Shown here: positions 25,560-33,516 of the stretch, in pieces
Position numbering within the stretch: the stretch's first letter is position 1
Layout of the letters: the number at the start of each line of letters is the position of its first letter
Assembly (NCBI RefSeq): GCF_014647895.1
Contig: NZ_BMQB01000003.1
Location: 248,001-312,000, forward strand
Reading direction: 5' to 3'
Length of the DNA stretch: 64,000 nucleotides
Source: Pilimelia anulata
Lineage (GTDB): Bacteria; Actinomycetota; Actinomycetes; Mycobacteriales; Micromonosporaceae
Made by a program: the position numbers and the translations under genes
The notes under the pieces: model-generated
What the model saw: only the letters and a program-made list of their open reading frames with translations
Database searches by the model: none
What the model was told of the DNA's origin: nothing

Positions 25560-27058
25560 ACGCCCCGCTCCGCAAGGTCGGCGTGGTCGTCCTGATCCTG
25601 TTCGGCCTGCTGTTCGGCAATCTCAACTGGGTCCAGGCGTACAAGGCCGACGAGTACCGGGAGAGCGAGTACAACTCCCGCGGCAAGCTGGAGGAGTACC
25701 TGCGCCAGCGCGGCGCCGTCGAGGCGCAGGGCAAGGCGCTCGCCGTCAGCGTCGCCACCGACGGGCGGTTCAGGTACCTGCGCAAGTACCCGTTCGGGCC
25801 GCAGTACGCGCACGTCGTCGGCTACAAGCCGCTGGACCTCGCCTCGATCGCCATCGAGCGGTCGGAGAACGCGTTCCTCGCCGGCTCCTCCGACCGGCTG
25901 CTCGGCGACCGGATCAAGGAGATGCTGACCGGCAAGAAGACCGGCGGCGGGAACGTGCTGCTCAGCCTGTCCCAGCGGGCGCAGCAGGCGGCGTTCACCG
26001 AGCTGACCCGCAACCAGGTCGACGCCAGCCGCGGCGCGGCGATCGCGCTGGACCCGCGCACCGGCGCGGTGCAGGCGCTGGTGTCGCTGCCCAGCTACGA
26101 CCCGAACCCGCTGGTGGTGCACAACACCAAGACGGCGCTGGCGGCGTACAACAAGCTGCTCGCCGACTCGGACAAGCCGCTGAACAATCGGGCCACCGCC
26201 GAGACCCTGCCGCCCGGCTCGACGTTCAAGGTGATCGTCGCCGCGGCGGCGCTGGAGAACGGGTACGAGCCGGGCACGGCCATCCCGGCCGGGCCGAGCT
26301 ACCGCCCGCCGGGGACGACCCAGGAGATCCGCAACGCGGTGCCGAGCATCTGCCCGGAGTCGCAGGTGACGCTGATCGAGGCGCTGACCGAGTCGTGCAA
26401 CACCGGCTTCGCCCAGCTCGGCGTCAAGCTCGGCGCGGAGCGGCTCAAGTCGGAGGCGCGGGCGTTCGGCTTCGGCGACGCGGAGCTGACCGTCGGCCGG
26501 CTCGACGACGGCGGCATCGGCACCGCCCCGAGCGAGACCGGCGAGATGCGCAACCCGAACGGCCAGGACGACCCCGCGGCCGTCGCCCAGTCCTCGATCG
26601 GCCAGCGCGACGTGCGGATGACCCCGTTGGAGGGCGCGCTGATCGCGGGCGCGATCGCCAACGACGGCAAGCAGATGCGGCCGTACGTGGTCCGCCAGCT
26701 CCTCGGCCCGGACCGCAGCACGCTGTACAACGCCTCGCCGGCCAAGCTGCGCGAGCCGGTCAACAGCGCGGTCGCCGCCGACCTGCGGCAGATGATGGTC
26801 TCGGTGGTCCGCAACGGCACCGGCACGAACGCGCGGATCAGCGGGTACGAGGTCGGCGGCAAGACCGGTACGGCGCAGAACGGCGACGCCCCCGACCACG
26901 GCTGGTTCATCGGCTTCGTCCGGGACAGCGGCGGCACGCCGATCTCCGCGGTCGCGGTCGTCCTGGAGAACGCCGGCCAGGGCGGCAGCGGCGAGGCCAC
27001 CCGGATCGCGGGGCGGATCATGCGGGCGGTGGTCGAAGACCCGCGGCGAGGAGGCTGA
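25556..27058 (+). CDS. pbpA: Class B penicillin-binding protein PbpA
   Basis: The 500-residue D,D-transpeptidase crosslinks peptidoglycan with RodA. It has an N-terminal membrane anchor (VGVVVLILFGLLFGN, residues 8-22), a dimerisation region and the transpeptidase domain with active-site STFK (Ser222, Lys225), SCN (280-282) and KTG (436-438). All three catalytic motifs are intact. PbpA is a known substrate of PknB in mycobacteria. The GTG overlaps the rodA stop by four bases. Confidence 0.95.
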   Translation: MNAPLRKVGVVVLILFGLLFGNLNWVQAYKADEYRESEYNSRGKLEEYLRQRGAVEAQGKALAVSVATDGRFRYLRKYPFGPQYAHVVGYKPLDLASIAIERSENAFLAGSSDRLLGDRIKEMLTGKKTGGGNVLLSLSQRAQQAAFTELTRNQVDASRGAAIALDPRTGAVQALVSLPSYDPNPLVVHNTKTALAAYNKLLADSDKPLNNRATAETLPPGSTFKVIVAAAALENGYEPGTAIPAGPSYRPPGTTQEIRNAVPSICPESQVTLIEALTESCNTGFAQLGVKLGAERLKSEARAFGFGDAELTVGRLDDGGIGTAPSETGEMRNPNGQDDPAAVAQSSIGQRDVRMTPLEGALIAGAIANDGKQMRPYVVRQLLGPDRSTLYNASPAKLREPVNSAVAADLRQMMVSVVRNGTGTNARISGYEVGGKTGTAQNGDAPDHGWFIGFVRDSGGTPISAVAVVLENAGQGGSGEATRIAGRIMRAVVEDPRRGG

Positions 27059-27059
27059 C

Positions 27060-28436
27060 ATGTTCAGCCCCGGGGTGATCCTCGGCGGGCGGTACCGGCT
27101 GGACGAGCGCATCGCCGGCGGCGGCATGGGCGACGTCTGGCGCGGCACCGACGACGTGCTCGGCCGGACGGTCGGCGTCAAGATCCTGCTGCCCGCGCTG
27201 CTGGAGGAGCCCGGCTTCGCCGAGCGGTTCCGCGGCGAGGCGCGCACGATCGCGGCGATCAACCACCCCGGCGTGGTCGACATCTACGACTACGGCAACG
27301 AGGAGCAGACCGCGTACCTCGTGATGGAGTTCGTCGAGGGCGACGCGCTGTCCCGCACCCTGGCCCGGGTCCGCCGGCTCACCCCGGCCCGGACGATGTC
27401 GCTGGTCGCGCAGGCGGCGGAGGCGCTGCACGCCGCGCACCTGAAGGGCATCATCCACCGGGACGTGAAGCCGGGGAACCTGATGGTCCGCCCGGACGGC
27501 ACGCTCGTGCTCACCGACTTCGGCATCGCCCGCTCGGCGCTGGTCGGCCAGCTCACCGCCGCCGGCGCGGTGCTCGGTACGGCGTCGTACATCGCCCCCG
27601 AGCAGGCCACCGGGGCGCAGGCGTCGCCGGCCTCCGACGTGTACTCGCTCGGCATCGTCGCGTACCAGTGCCTGGCCGGGCGGCGGCCGTTCGAGGGCGA
27701 CAACCCCATCGAGATCGCGATGAAGCACGCGCAGGAGCCGGCCCCGGCGCTGCCCGGCGACATCCCGCCCGGCATCAAGGCGATCGTCGAGCGGGCGATG
27801 GCCAAGGAGCCGGTCGACCGCTGGCCGTCGGCGGCGGCGTTCGCCGCGGTCGCCCGGCAGGCCGCGGTGGCGGCGTCCGGCCCGCCCGGCCCGCCGCGCC
27901 AGCCGACCGCGCCGCCCGGACCCGCCCGCGGTACCGCCGTCCCCAGCACCGGGGCCCGCGGCGCCGCGCCGGCCCGCGGCGCGGCCACCCCGCCGCCGGC
28001 CCGGGGCAGCGCGCCCGGCGCCGCGCCCCGCTACCAGCCGCCCGCCGCCGCGCCGCGCGGGGCGGCGGCCGCGGCCGCCGGCGCCGCACCCGGGCGGGTG
28101 AATCCGCCCGCGGCGGCGCCGGCCGACCGGCCCGCCGCGGGTGCTCAGCCGGTGCCGTACCGTCCGCCGGCGCCGCAGCACCGCCAGCCCGCGCGGGGGG
28201 CGTACCGCGATCCGTCCCCGGCCCCCGGCTACGGTTACCCGGCCGCGTCCGGCGGCTCCGGTCGATGGTTCCGGCGCGTCATGATCATTACGCTGGTGGT
28301 GGGCCTGCTGGCCCTGCTGGCATGCGTCGGTGTCATCACATTCCTCCTGCCGCAGGGCCCGGCTAACGCGCGGTACGCGCCGCAGCAGGGCATAGTGGGC
28401 ACGTACGAATTGAGTGAAGGACGGTCCCGAACATGA
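27060..28436 (+). CDS. pknA: Ser/Thr protein kinase PknA
   Basis: The 458-residue kinase has a Gly-rich loop (IAGGGMGDVW), catalytic lysine at residue 41 (GVKIL), HRDVKPGN, the DFG motif in TDFGIAR and the APE-equivalent IAPEQ. After the kinase domain (to about residue 265) comes a Pro/Ala/Gly-rich juxtamembrane region and one membrane helix near residues 405-430 (MIITLVVGLLALLACVGVITF) with a short outside tail. PknA regulates division and cell shape. GAGGAGG precedes the ATG, two bases after the pbpA stop; its stop overlaps pknB. Confidence 0.95.
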   Translation: MFSPGVILGGRYRLDERIAGGGMGDVWRGTDDVLGRTVGVKILLPALLEEPGFAERFRGEARTIAAINHPGVVDIYDYGNEEQTAYLVMEFVEGDALSRTLARVRRLTPARTMSLVAQAAEALHAAHLKGIIHRDVKPGNLMVRPDGTLVLTDFGIARSALVGQLTAAGAVLGTASYIAPEQATGAQASPASDVYSLGIVAYQCLAGRRPFEGDNPIEIAMKHAQEPAPALPGDIPPGIKAIVERAMAKEPVDRWPSAAAFAAVARQAAVAASGPPGPPRQPTAPPGPARGTAVPSTGARGAAPARGAATPPPARGSAPGAAPRYQPPAAAPRGAAAAAAGAAPGRVNPPAAAPADRPAAGAQPVPYRPPAPQHRQPARGAYRDPSPAPGYGYPAASGGSGRWFRRVMIITLVVGLLALLACVGVITFLLPQGPANARYAPQQGIVGTYELSEGRSRT

Positions 28437-30160
28437 CGGCGCAGGCCCGCTTGCTGGGCGGCCGGTACCAGGTCGGCGAACTGCTCGGCTACGGCGGTAT
28501 GGCCGAGGTGCACCGCGGCCGCGACCTGCGGCTGGGCCGCGACGTGGCGATCAAGATGCTGCGCAACGACCTGGCCCGGGACCGCACGTTCCAGGAGCGG
28601 TTCCGCCGCGAGGCGCAGAACGCCGCCGCCCTGAACCACCCCGCGATCGTCGCCGTCTACGACACCGGCGAGGAGCACGCGCCGACCGGCGAGGTGCTCC
28701 CGTTCATCGTGATGGAGTTCGTCAACGGCCGCACGCTCAAGGAGGTGCTGGCGGCCGAGGGCCGGATCATGCCGCGGCGTGCGCTGGAGATCGTCGCCGA
28801 CATCTGCGCGGCGCTGGAGTTCAGCCACCGGCACGGGATCATCCACCGGGACATCAAGCCCGGCAACGTCATGCTGAACCGCAACGGCCAGGTCAAGGTC
28901 ATGGACTTCGGCATCGCCCGGGCGCTGGCCAGCGGCGCGACGACGATGACCCAGACCAGCGCGGTGATCGGTACGGCGCAGTACCTCTCCCCCGAGCAGG
29001 CCCGCGGCGAGGCCGTGGACGCCCGCTCCGATGTGTACGCGGCCGGCTGCGTGCTGTTCGAGCTGCTCTGCGGGCACCCGCCGTTCACCGGGGACAGCCC
29101 GGTCGCGGTGGCGTACCAGCACGTCCGGGAGGACCCGCCGACGCCGAGCCAGCTCAACCCCGAGGTCGGGCCGGACATCGACGCCATCGTCCTCAAGGCG
29201 CTGGCGAAGAACCCGCTGAACCGGTACCAGTCCGGGGCGGAGATGCGCGCCGACGTGCTGCGCGCCGCCGCCGGCCGCCCGGTGATGGCGACGCCGGTAC
29301 TGGGCGAGGCCGAGACGATGCAGCTCGCCGCGGCGGGCGGGCAGACCGCGACGCAGCAGGCGGCCGGGGTGGGCAACGCCCGGCGACGCAAGGCGTCGGC
29401 CTGGGTGATCGCGGGGCTGGCGGCGCTGGCGGTGATCGCCGCGACGGCGCTGGTCATCGGCCTGACCCGGGAGAATCCGCCGCGGGCGCAGACGGTCGAC
29501 GTGCCGAACCTGGTCGGCCAGGCGCCGACGGCGGCGGAGGGCACGCTCCGCGATGTCGGCCTGGTGTACGCCGTCGGCGACCCGATCAAGAACGACACCT
29601 GCGTCAAGAACACCGTGGCCAGGCAGATCCCGCAGGCCGGCGCGCCGGTGAACAAGGGCGACACGGTGACGGTCGGGCTGTGCGCCGGGCCGAACACCGT
29701 GCAGGTGCCCACCGACCTGGTCGGGCTCACCCAGGCCGAGGCCGAGCGGCGGCTGGGCGAGGTCAAGCTGAACGCCAACATCGTGCAGGTGGACAGCGAC
29801 GCGACCCGCGGCACGGTGGTCCGGGTGCCGACCGCCGGCCGGTCGGTGGAGCTGAACTCGCGGGTCGAGGTGCAGATCTCCCGGGGCAACCGGAAGCAGG
29901 TCCCGAACGTGCTCGGGCAGACGGTGGACGCGGCGGTCAACGCGCTGCGCAGCGCCGGGTTCGAGGTGATCACCGAGGACGGCGAGCCGTCGACGCAGAA
30001 CGCCGGGCGGGTGACCGACCAGACGCCCTCGGGCGGGACGGTGCTGAAGGTGGGGTCGACGGTGCGGATCACGGTGGCGCAGCGGCCGACGGACAACCCG
30101 ACGCCGTCGCCGACCGAGACGACCTTCCCCCCGAACCCCCCGATCAACCCGACCCGCTGA
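28433..30160 (+). CDS. pknB: Ser/Thr protein kinase PknB with PASTA repeats
   Basis: The 575-residue kinase senses cell-wall fragments and controls growth. The kinase domain has YGGMAEV, Lys41, HRDIKPGN (Asp140), MDFGIAR and LSPEQ, and the activation loop carries the TQT sites (173-175). A membrane helix (about 323-345) leads to three PASTA domains beginning near VDVPNLVGQ, VQVPTDLVG and KQVPNVLGQ, and a Pro/Thr tail. Mycobacterial PknB has four PASTA domains, so one fewer is seen here. The ATG overlaps the pknA stop. Confidence 0.95.
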   Translation: MTAQARLLGGRYQVGELLGYGGMAEVHRGRDLRLGRDVAIKMLRNDLARDRTFQERFRREAQNAAALNHPAIVAVYDTGEEHAPTGEVLPFIVMEFVNGRTLKEVLAAEGRIMPRRALEIVADICAALEFSHRHGIIHRDIKPGNVMLNRNGQVKVMDFGIARALASGATTMTQTSAVIGTAQYLSPEQARGEAVDARSDVYAAGCVLFELLCGHPPFTGDSPVAVAYQHVREDPPTPSQLNPEVGPDIDAIVLKALAKNPLNRYQSGAEMRADVLRAAAGRPVMATPVLGEAETMQLAAAGGQTATQQAAGVGNARRRKASAWVIAGLAALAVIAATALVIGLTRENPPRAQTVDVPNLVGQAPTAAEGTLRDVGLVYAVGDPIKNDTCVKNTVARQIPQAGAPVNKGDTVTVGLCAGPNTVQVPTDLVGLTQAEAERRLGEVKLNANIVQVDSDATRGTVVRVPTAGRSVELNSRVEVQISRGNRKQVPNVLGQTVDAAVNALRSAGFEVITEDGEPSTQNAGRVTDQTPSGGTVLKVGSTVRITVAQRPTDNPTPSPTETTFPPNPPINPTR

Positions 30161-30177
30161 ACCCGCCATCCGTTCGT

Positions 30178-30227
30178 CGAGGGCACCGCGCGCGGCCTGA
30201 GGCCGCCGCGGGTCGGCGTGCCCCTCG
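30178..30227. terminator. Hairpin terminator after pknB
   Basis: CGAGGGCAC pairs with GTGCCCCTCG with one bulge, and an inner stem GCGGCC/GGCCGC (30192-30197, 30201-30206) completes a two-part hairpin between pknB and the convergent amidotransferase gene. Confidence 0.5.
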
Positions 30228-30295
30228 GCCGCCATGCCCAATGCCCCGCCGGATGGGGCGGCTGCGGCCCACCTCGTGCCGATGCGGGCGGTCGG

Positions 30296-30946
30296 TCAGG
30301 TGGTGGCGAAGGCGGCGCGGCGCCGGGCCTCCACCTCCGCGGCCAGCGCCGGCGCGTGCTCCAGCGCCGCCGAATGCCCGCACGCGGCCAGCCAGTTGGC
30401 CAGCATCAGGTGCCCGCCCTCGGTGAGCACCGATTCCGGGTGGAACTGGACGCCCTCCAGCGGCAGCTCCCGGTGCCGCATCGCCATGACCACGCCGGAG
30501 TCGGTGCGCCCGGTGACCGCCAGCTCGTCGGGCAGCGTCTCCGGCCGGACGGCGAGCGAGTGGTACCGGGTGGCGGTGAACGGGTCCGGCAGGCCGGCGA
30601 GCACGCCGGTCCCGTCGTGCCGGACCAGCGAGGTCTTGCCGTGCAGGAGTTCGGGGGCGCGGTCGACGACGGCGCCGTACGCCTCGCCGATCGCCTGGTG
30701 GCCGAGGCAGACGCCGAGGATCGGGCGGGTCTGCGCCTCGGCCCGGATCAGGTCGAGGCAGATGCCGGCGCGGGCGGGCGTGCCGGGGCCGGGCGAGAGC
30801 AGTACGCCGGCGGCGTCGATCCGGCCGGCGGCGGCCACGGTCAGCTCGTCGTTGCGCCGTACCTCGCAGTCGACGCCGAGCTGGCCGAGGTACTGCACGA
30901 TGTTGTAGACGAACGAGTCGTAGTTGTCGATGACGAGTACGCGCAC
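30296..30946 (-). CDS. Glutamine amidotransferase, anthranilate/aminodeoxychorismate synthase component II
   Basis: The 216-residue class I amidotransferase releases ammonia from glutamine for anthranilate (TrpG) or 4-amino-4-deoxychorismate (PabA) synthesis. It has VLVIDNYDSFVYN at the N-terminus, oxyanion-strand PGPGTP, the nucleophile Cys80 in GVCLGHQ, and His169/Glu171 in FHPES. In actinomycetes this gene is normally next to pknB and may serve both pathways; the sequence does not tell which. It is followed in the genome by the small membrane protein gene transcribed in the same direction. Confidence 0.92.
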   Translation of the reverse strand: MRVLVIDNYDSFVYNIVQYLGQLGVDCEVRRNDELTVAAAGRIDAAGVLLSPGPGTPARAGICLDLIRAEAQTRPILGVCLGHQAIGEAYGAVVDRAPELLHGKTSLVRHDGTGVLAGLPDPFTATRYHSLAVRPETLPDELAVTGRTDSGVVMAMRHRELPLEGVQFHPESVLTEGGHLMLANWLAACGHSAALEHAPALAAEVEARRRAAFATT

Positions 30947-30989
30947 CCCGTCACCCTAGGCGATCCGGCGCCCCGCGCGCTGCGCCGTT

Positions 30990-31163
30990 TCAGCCGGTGG
31001 TGTCCACCCCGCCGACCTGGACGTCGTCGAACGGCAGCAGCGGCTCGGCCCACGGGAACACCACGAACCACAGCAGGGCGAGCGCGCCGGCGATCAGCAG
31101 CAGCGATCCGATGATCTTGCCGGGCCTGCCGAAGGGCAGCAGGCGCCAGATCAGGCCGTACAT
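30990..31163 (-). CDS. 57-residue membrane protein
   Basis: A small open reading frame runs ATG at 31163 to TGA at 30990: N-terminus MYGLIWRLLPFGRPGKIIG, a membrane helix (SLLLIAGALALLWFVVF, residues 20-36), and an acidic C-terminus ending GGVDTTG. It lies 4 bp after the sortase stop and 43 bp before the amidotransferase. The in-frame hydrophobic helix and its tight fit in the operon argue that it is real. Function unknown; it may be a sortase accessory or wall protein. Confidence 0.7.
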   Translation of the reverse strand: MYGLIWRLLPFGRPGKIIGSLLLIAGALALLWFVVFPWAEPLLPFDDVQVGGVDTTG

Positions 31164-31167
31164 CGGC

Positions 31168-32157
31168 TCAGCCCCTCAGCTCGGGCGGGTCGCCGGCCGC
31201 GCGCGGCTGGCTGCGGATGAGCGCGCCGTGCACGATCAGCCGCTCGTAGTTGTCCCACTTGGGGTTGCAGGTGGTGATCGTGACGAGCTTGTCGCCGGCG
31301 GCGAAGCCGGGCGGGACCGGGTCGACGACCTCGACCGCGGACGGCTTGACAATCTTGGTCCTGGCGACCTTGTACACGTACCAGGTGGTCTTGGTCTCGA
31401 CCACGATCGGATCGCCGTTGACCATGTCGTCCAGGTCCCAGAACGTCGACTTCACCCGGTGCCCGGCGATGGCGAAGTTGCCGGCCTGGCCGGGCAGCGC
31501 GCTCTTGGGGTAGTGGCCGGGCGCGACCTCGATGTCCTTCGGCGCGACGCCCTCGACGACGACCCACTTCTTCGCCAGCCGCGGGATGTGCAGCCGGGCG
31601 ACCGCGCCGCCGGGCGGCGGCTTGCCGGTGCTGCCCGTGCCGCCGGGGCGGGCGGCGGCGGCCGGGGTGTCGAACGCGCGGTCCAGGTCGCCCTGGGCGG
31701 CGTCCACGATCGCGGTCTTGCCGTAGATCTCGTACGCGGCGAACAGCAGCAGGATCAGCCCGCAGGTGATCATCAGCTCGCCGAAGACCCGGATGGTGCC
31801 GCGGACGAAGCCGCCGACCGACGGGCCGCTGTCGCGGGAGTTGCGGCTGCGGTACGAGCCGGGCGGGGTCGGCGCCGGCGGGCCGTACTCCGAGGGCAGG
31901 GGCGGCGGCGCCGAGGTCAGGCCGGCGGGCGGGATGGCGGCGCTGCCGCGGGCCGTGCCGGGGTTGATCGGGCCGGCGGGGCGCGGCTGGTCGGCGATCC
32001 AGCTCGGCAGGCCGGGCTGGTCGTCGGCGTCCTCGCTGCGGTGCCGGCCGCCGCCGGCCGGGCCGGGCCGGTACGCGCCCTCGTTGCCGCCGCGGTCGTA
32101 CCGGCCGCGCCGGGTCCGCCGCTCGCCGTCGAGGTGGACGTCGTACTCGTCGCTCAT
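31168..32157 (-). CDS. Class E sortase
   Basis: The 329-residue protein has a Pro/Gly/Arg-rich cytoplasmic N-terminus, a membrane helix near residues 124-145 (FGELMITCGLILLLFAAYEIYG), and a C-terminal sortase domain with catalytic His233 (IAGHRVK), Cys297 (TTCNP) and Arg306 (YERL). Class E sortases attach proteins with LAXTG-like signals to the cell wall. The gene overlaps the DUF881 gene by four bases. The protein at 13550 has a possible substrate signal. Confidence 0.93.
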   Translation of the reverse strand: MSDEYDVHLDGERRTRRGRYDRGGNEGAYRPGPAGGGRHRSEDADDQPGLPSWIADQPRPAGPINPGTARGSAAIPPAGLTSAPPPLPSEYGPPAPTPPGSYRSRNSRDSGPSVGGFVRGTIRVFGELMITCGLILLLFAAYEIYGKTAIVDAAQGDLDRAFDTPAAAARPGGTGSTGKPPPGGAVARLHIPRLAKKWVVVEGVAPKDIEVAPGHYPKSALPGQAGNFAIAGHRVKSTFWDLDDMVNGDPIVVETKTTWYVYKVARTKIVKPSAVEVVDPVPPGFAAGDKLVTITTCNPKWDNYERLIVHGALIRSQPRAAGDPPELRG

Positions 32158-32960
32158 TCCGGGCTCACCCTGGCGGCCTGGACGACGTCGGCGCGGTCGA
32201 ACGCCTTCAGCTTGACGTCGGCGTGGCCGCGCTCCTCATAGCCGAGGCCGTACTGCTTGGCGTCGGCCCGGAACCGGGCGACGTCGGGGGCCGCGGCGAG
32301 CGCGGCGCGCAGCGCGTCGGGGTCGCCGATGGCGGTGATGGAGAACGGCGGCGAGAACAGCCGGCCGTGCAGCGCGAGCACCGAGCCCGCGCAGCGCACC
32401 GCGCTCGTCGAGATCACCCGTACCTCCATGATCGCCATGGCCTCGGCGCCGCCGGCCCACAGCGCGTTGACCACGCCCTGCACGTCCTGCTGGTGGACGA
32501 CCAGGTCGTCGTTGGTCGCGCCGCGGGGCGGGTCCGCCCGGCTGGAGTGCGGCGCGTCATCCAACCTTACGGTGAGTCCCGGGCCGTGTACGGGCGTGAA
32601 CGCGGCGTCCGCCTCGAACCTTTTTGCCCTGGCTCGTTCCTGTCGTACCGGAACGTCCGTTCCAGCGAGATTCTCGGTCTGGCCGGCGACAGCCCGGCGC
32701 AGCTCGGCGGCGCGCGCCTCGGCCCGGTCCAGCCGCTCCTGCCGCTGCTTGATCAACTGGGCCAGCCGGGGGCGCCGGTCCTCGCGCAGCGCCGTCCCCT
32801 CGGCCGTGGTCGCCGAGGTGGTGAACAGCAGGCCGGCGGCCAGCGCGATCACCGGTACACCCGCCGCCCAACCCGACCGGGGCCGGCGCCGGGGCCGCAG
32901 CGCCCGGAGCGAGCGGAGTGCCGCGGTGCGCCACGATGACGTCCCGGACGTGTACTCCAC
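32154..32960 (-). CDS. DUF881-family membrane-anchored protein
   Basis: The 268-residue protein has an N-terminal membrane helix (GVPVIALAAGLLFTTSA), a coiled-coil stretch (LIKQRQERLDRAEARAAELRRAVAGQ) and the DUF881 domain with the GPGLTVRLDDAP, NDDLVVHQQDVQGVVNALWAGGAEAMAIM and VLALHGRLFSPPFSITAIGD motifs. DUF881 proteins resemble the YlmC/YlxW group near division genes in actinomycetes and firmicutes. GTG start at 32960; divergent from crgA. Confidence 0.9.
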   Translation of the reverse strand: MEYTSGTSSWRTAALRSLRALRPRRRPRSGWAAGVPVIALAAGLLFTTSATTAEGTALREDRRPRLAQLIKQRQERLDRAEARAAELRRAVAGQTENLAGTDVPVRQERARAKRFEADAAFTPVHGPGLTVRLDDAPHSSRADPPRGATNDDLVVHQQDVQGVVNALWAGGAEAMAIMEVRVISTSAVRCAGSVLALHGRLFSPPFSITAIGDPDALRAALAAAPDVARFRADAKQYGLGYEERGHADVKLKAFDRADVVQAARVSPE

Positions 32961-33244
32961 GCTGCCTCCAAGCTCCCGCGGCGTGTCGCGCGCCGACGGA
33001 CGGGGTGTCCGCTGGTGCTCGACGGGCCGAATGTGACTACGCTAGCTCTCGAACATTATTCGTCGTCGTCCGTCACCCGGGCGGGACCGCGCGCCACCGG
33101 ACCCATACCGGGACCCGGAGGAGGGCGCAACCCGCAGGACCGGCGGCGCGGCTCGGTCCGTTCGGCCGGTCCGCGCTCCGCCGCCCGGCCGGGCAGGGGC
33201 CGCCCGGCGAGCGTGTTCGCCCACTGGCCCCTCAGGAGAGCGTC

Positions 33245-33508
33245 GTGCCCAAGTCAACCGTCCGCAAGAAGAAGAGCTACGCGCCGCCGCCGGAGGTGCG
33301 CGCGACGTCCGCCGCGGCGAGCAAGAAGCCCAGCCCGATGTGGGTGCCCGCCCTCGCGGTCGGCCTGATCCTCTTCGGCATCGCGTGGCTCGTGGTGTTC
33401 TACCTGTCTGAGCAGGAGTTCCCGGTCAAGTCCTGGCACTACTGGAACCTGGCCGTCGGGTTCGGCGCCATGGTGGCTTCCCTGGGCATCCTCTCCCGCT
33501 GGCGCTGA
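33245..33508 (+). CDS. crgA: Cell division protein CrgA
   Basis: The 87-residue protein has the CrgA form: MPKSTVRKKKSYAPPP N-terminus, two membrane helices (MWVPALAVGLILFGIAWLVVFYL and LAVGFGAMVASLGILSRW) and the short periplasmic loop SEQEFPVKSWHYWN. CrgA recruits or stabilises FtsZ-ring components and RodA/PbpA/FtsI in actinomycetes. GTG start follows CAGGAG. It is divergent from DUF881 across a 284-bp intergenic region. Confidence 0.95.
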   Translation: MPKSTVRKKKSYAPPPEVRATSAAASKKPSPMWVPALAVGLILFGIAWLVVFYLSEQEFPVKSWHYWNLAVGFGAMVASLGILSRWR

Positions 33509-33516
33509 GTCGCTGG

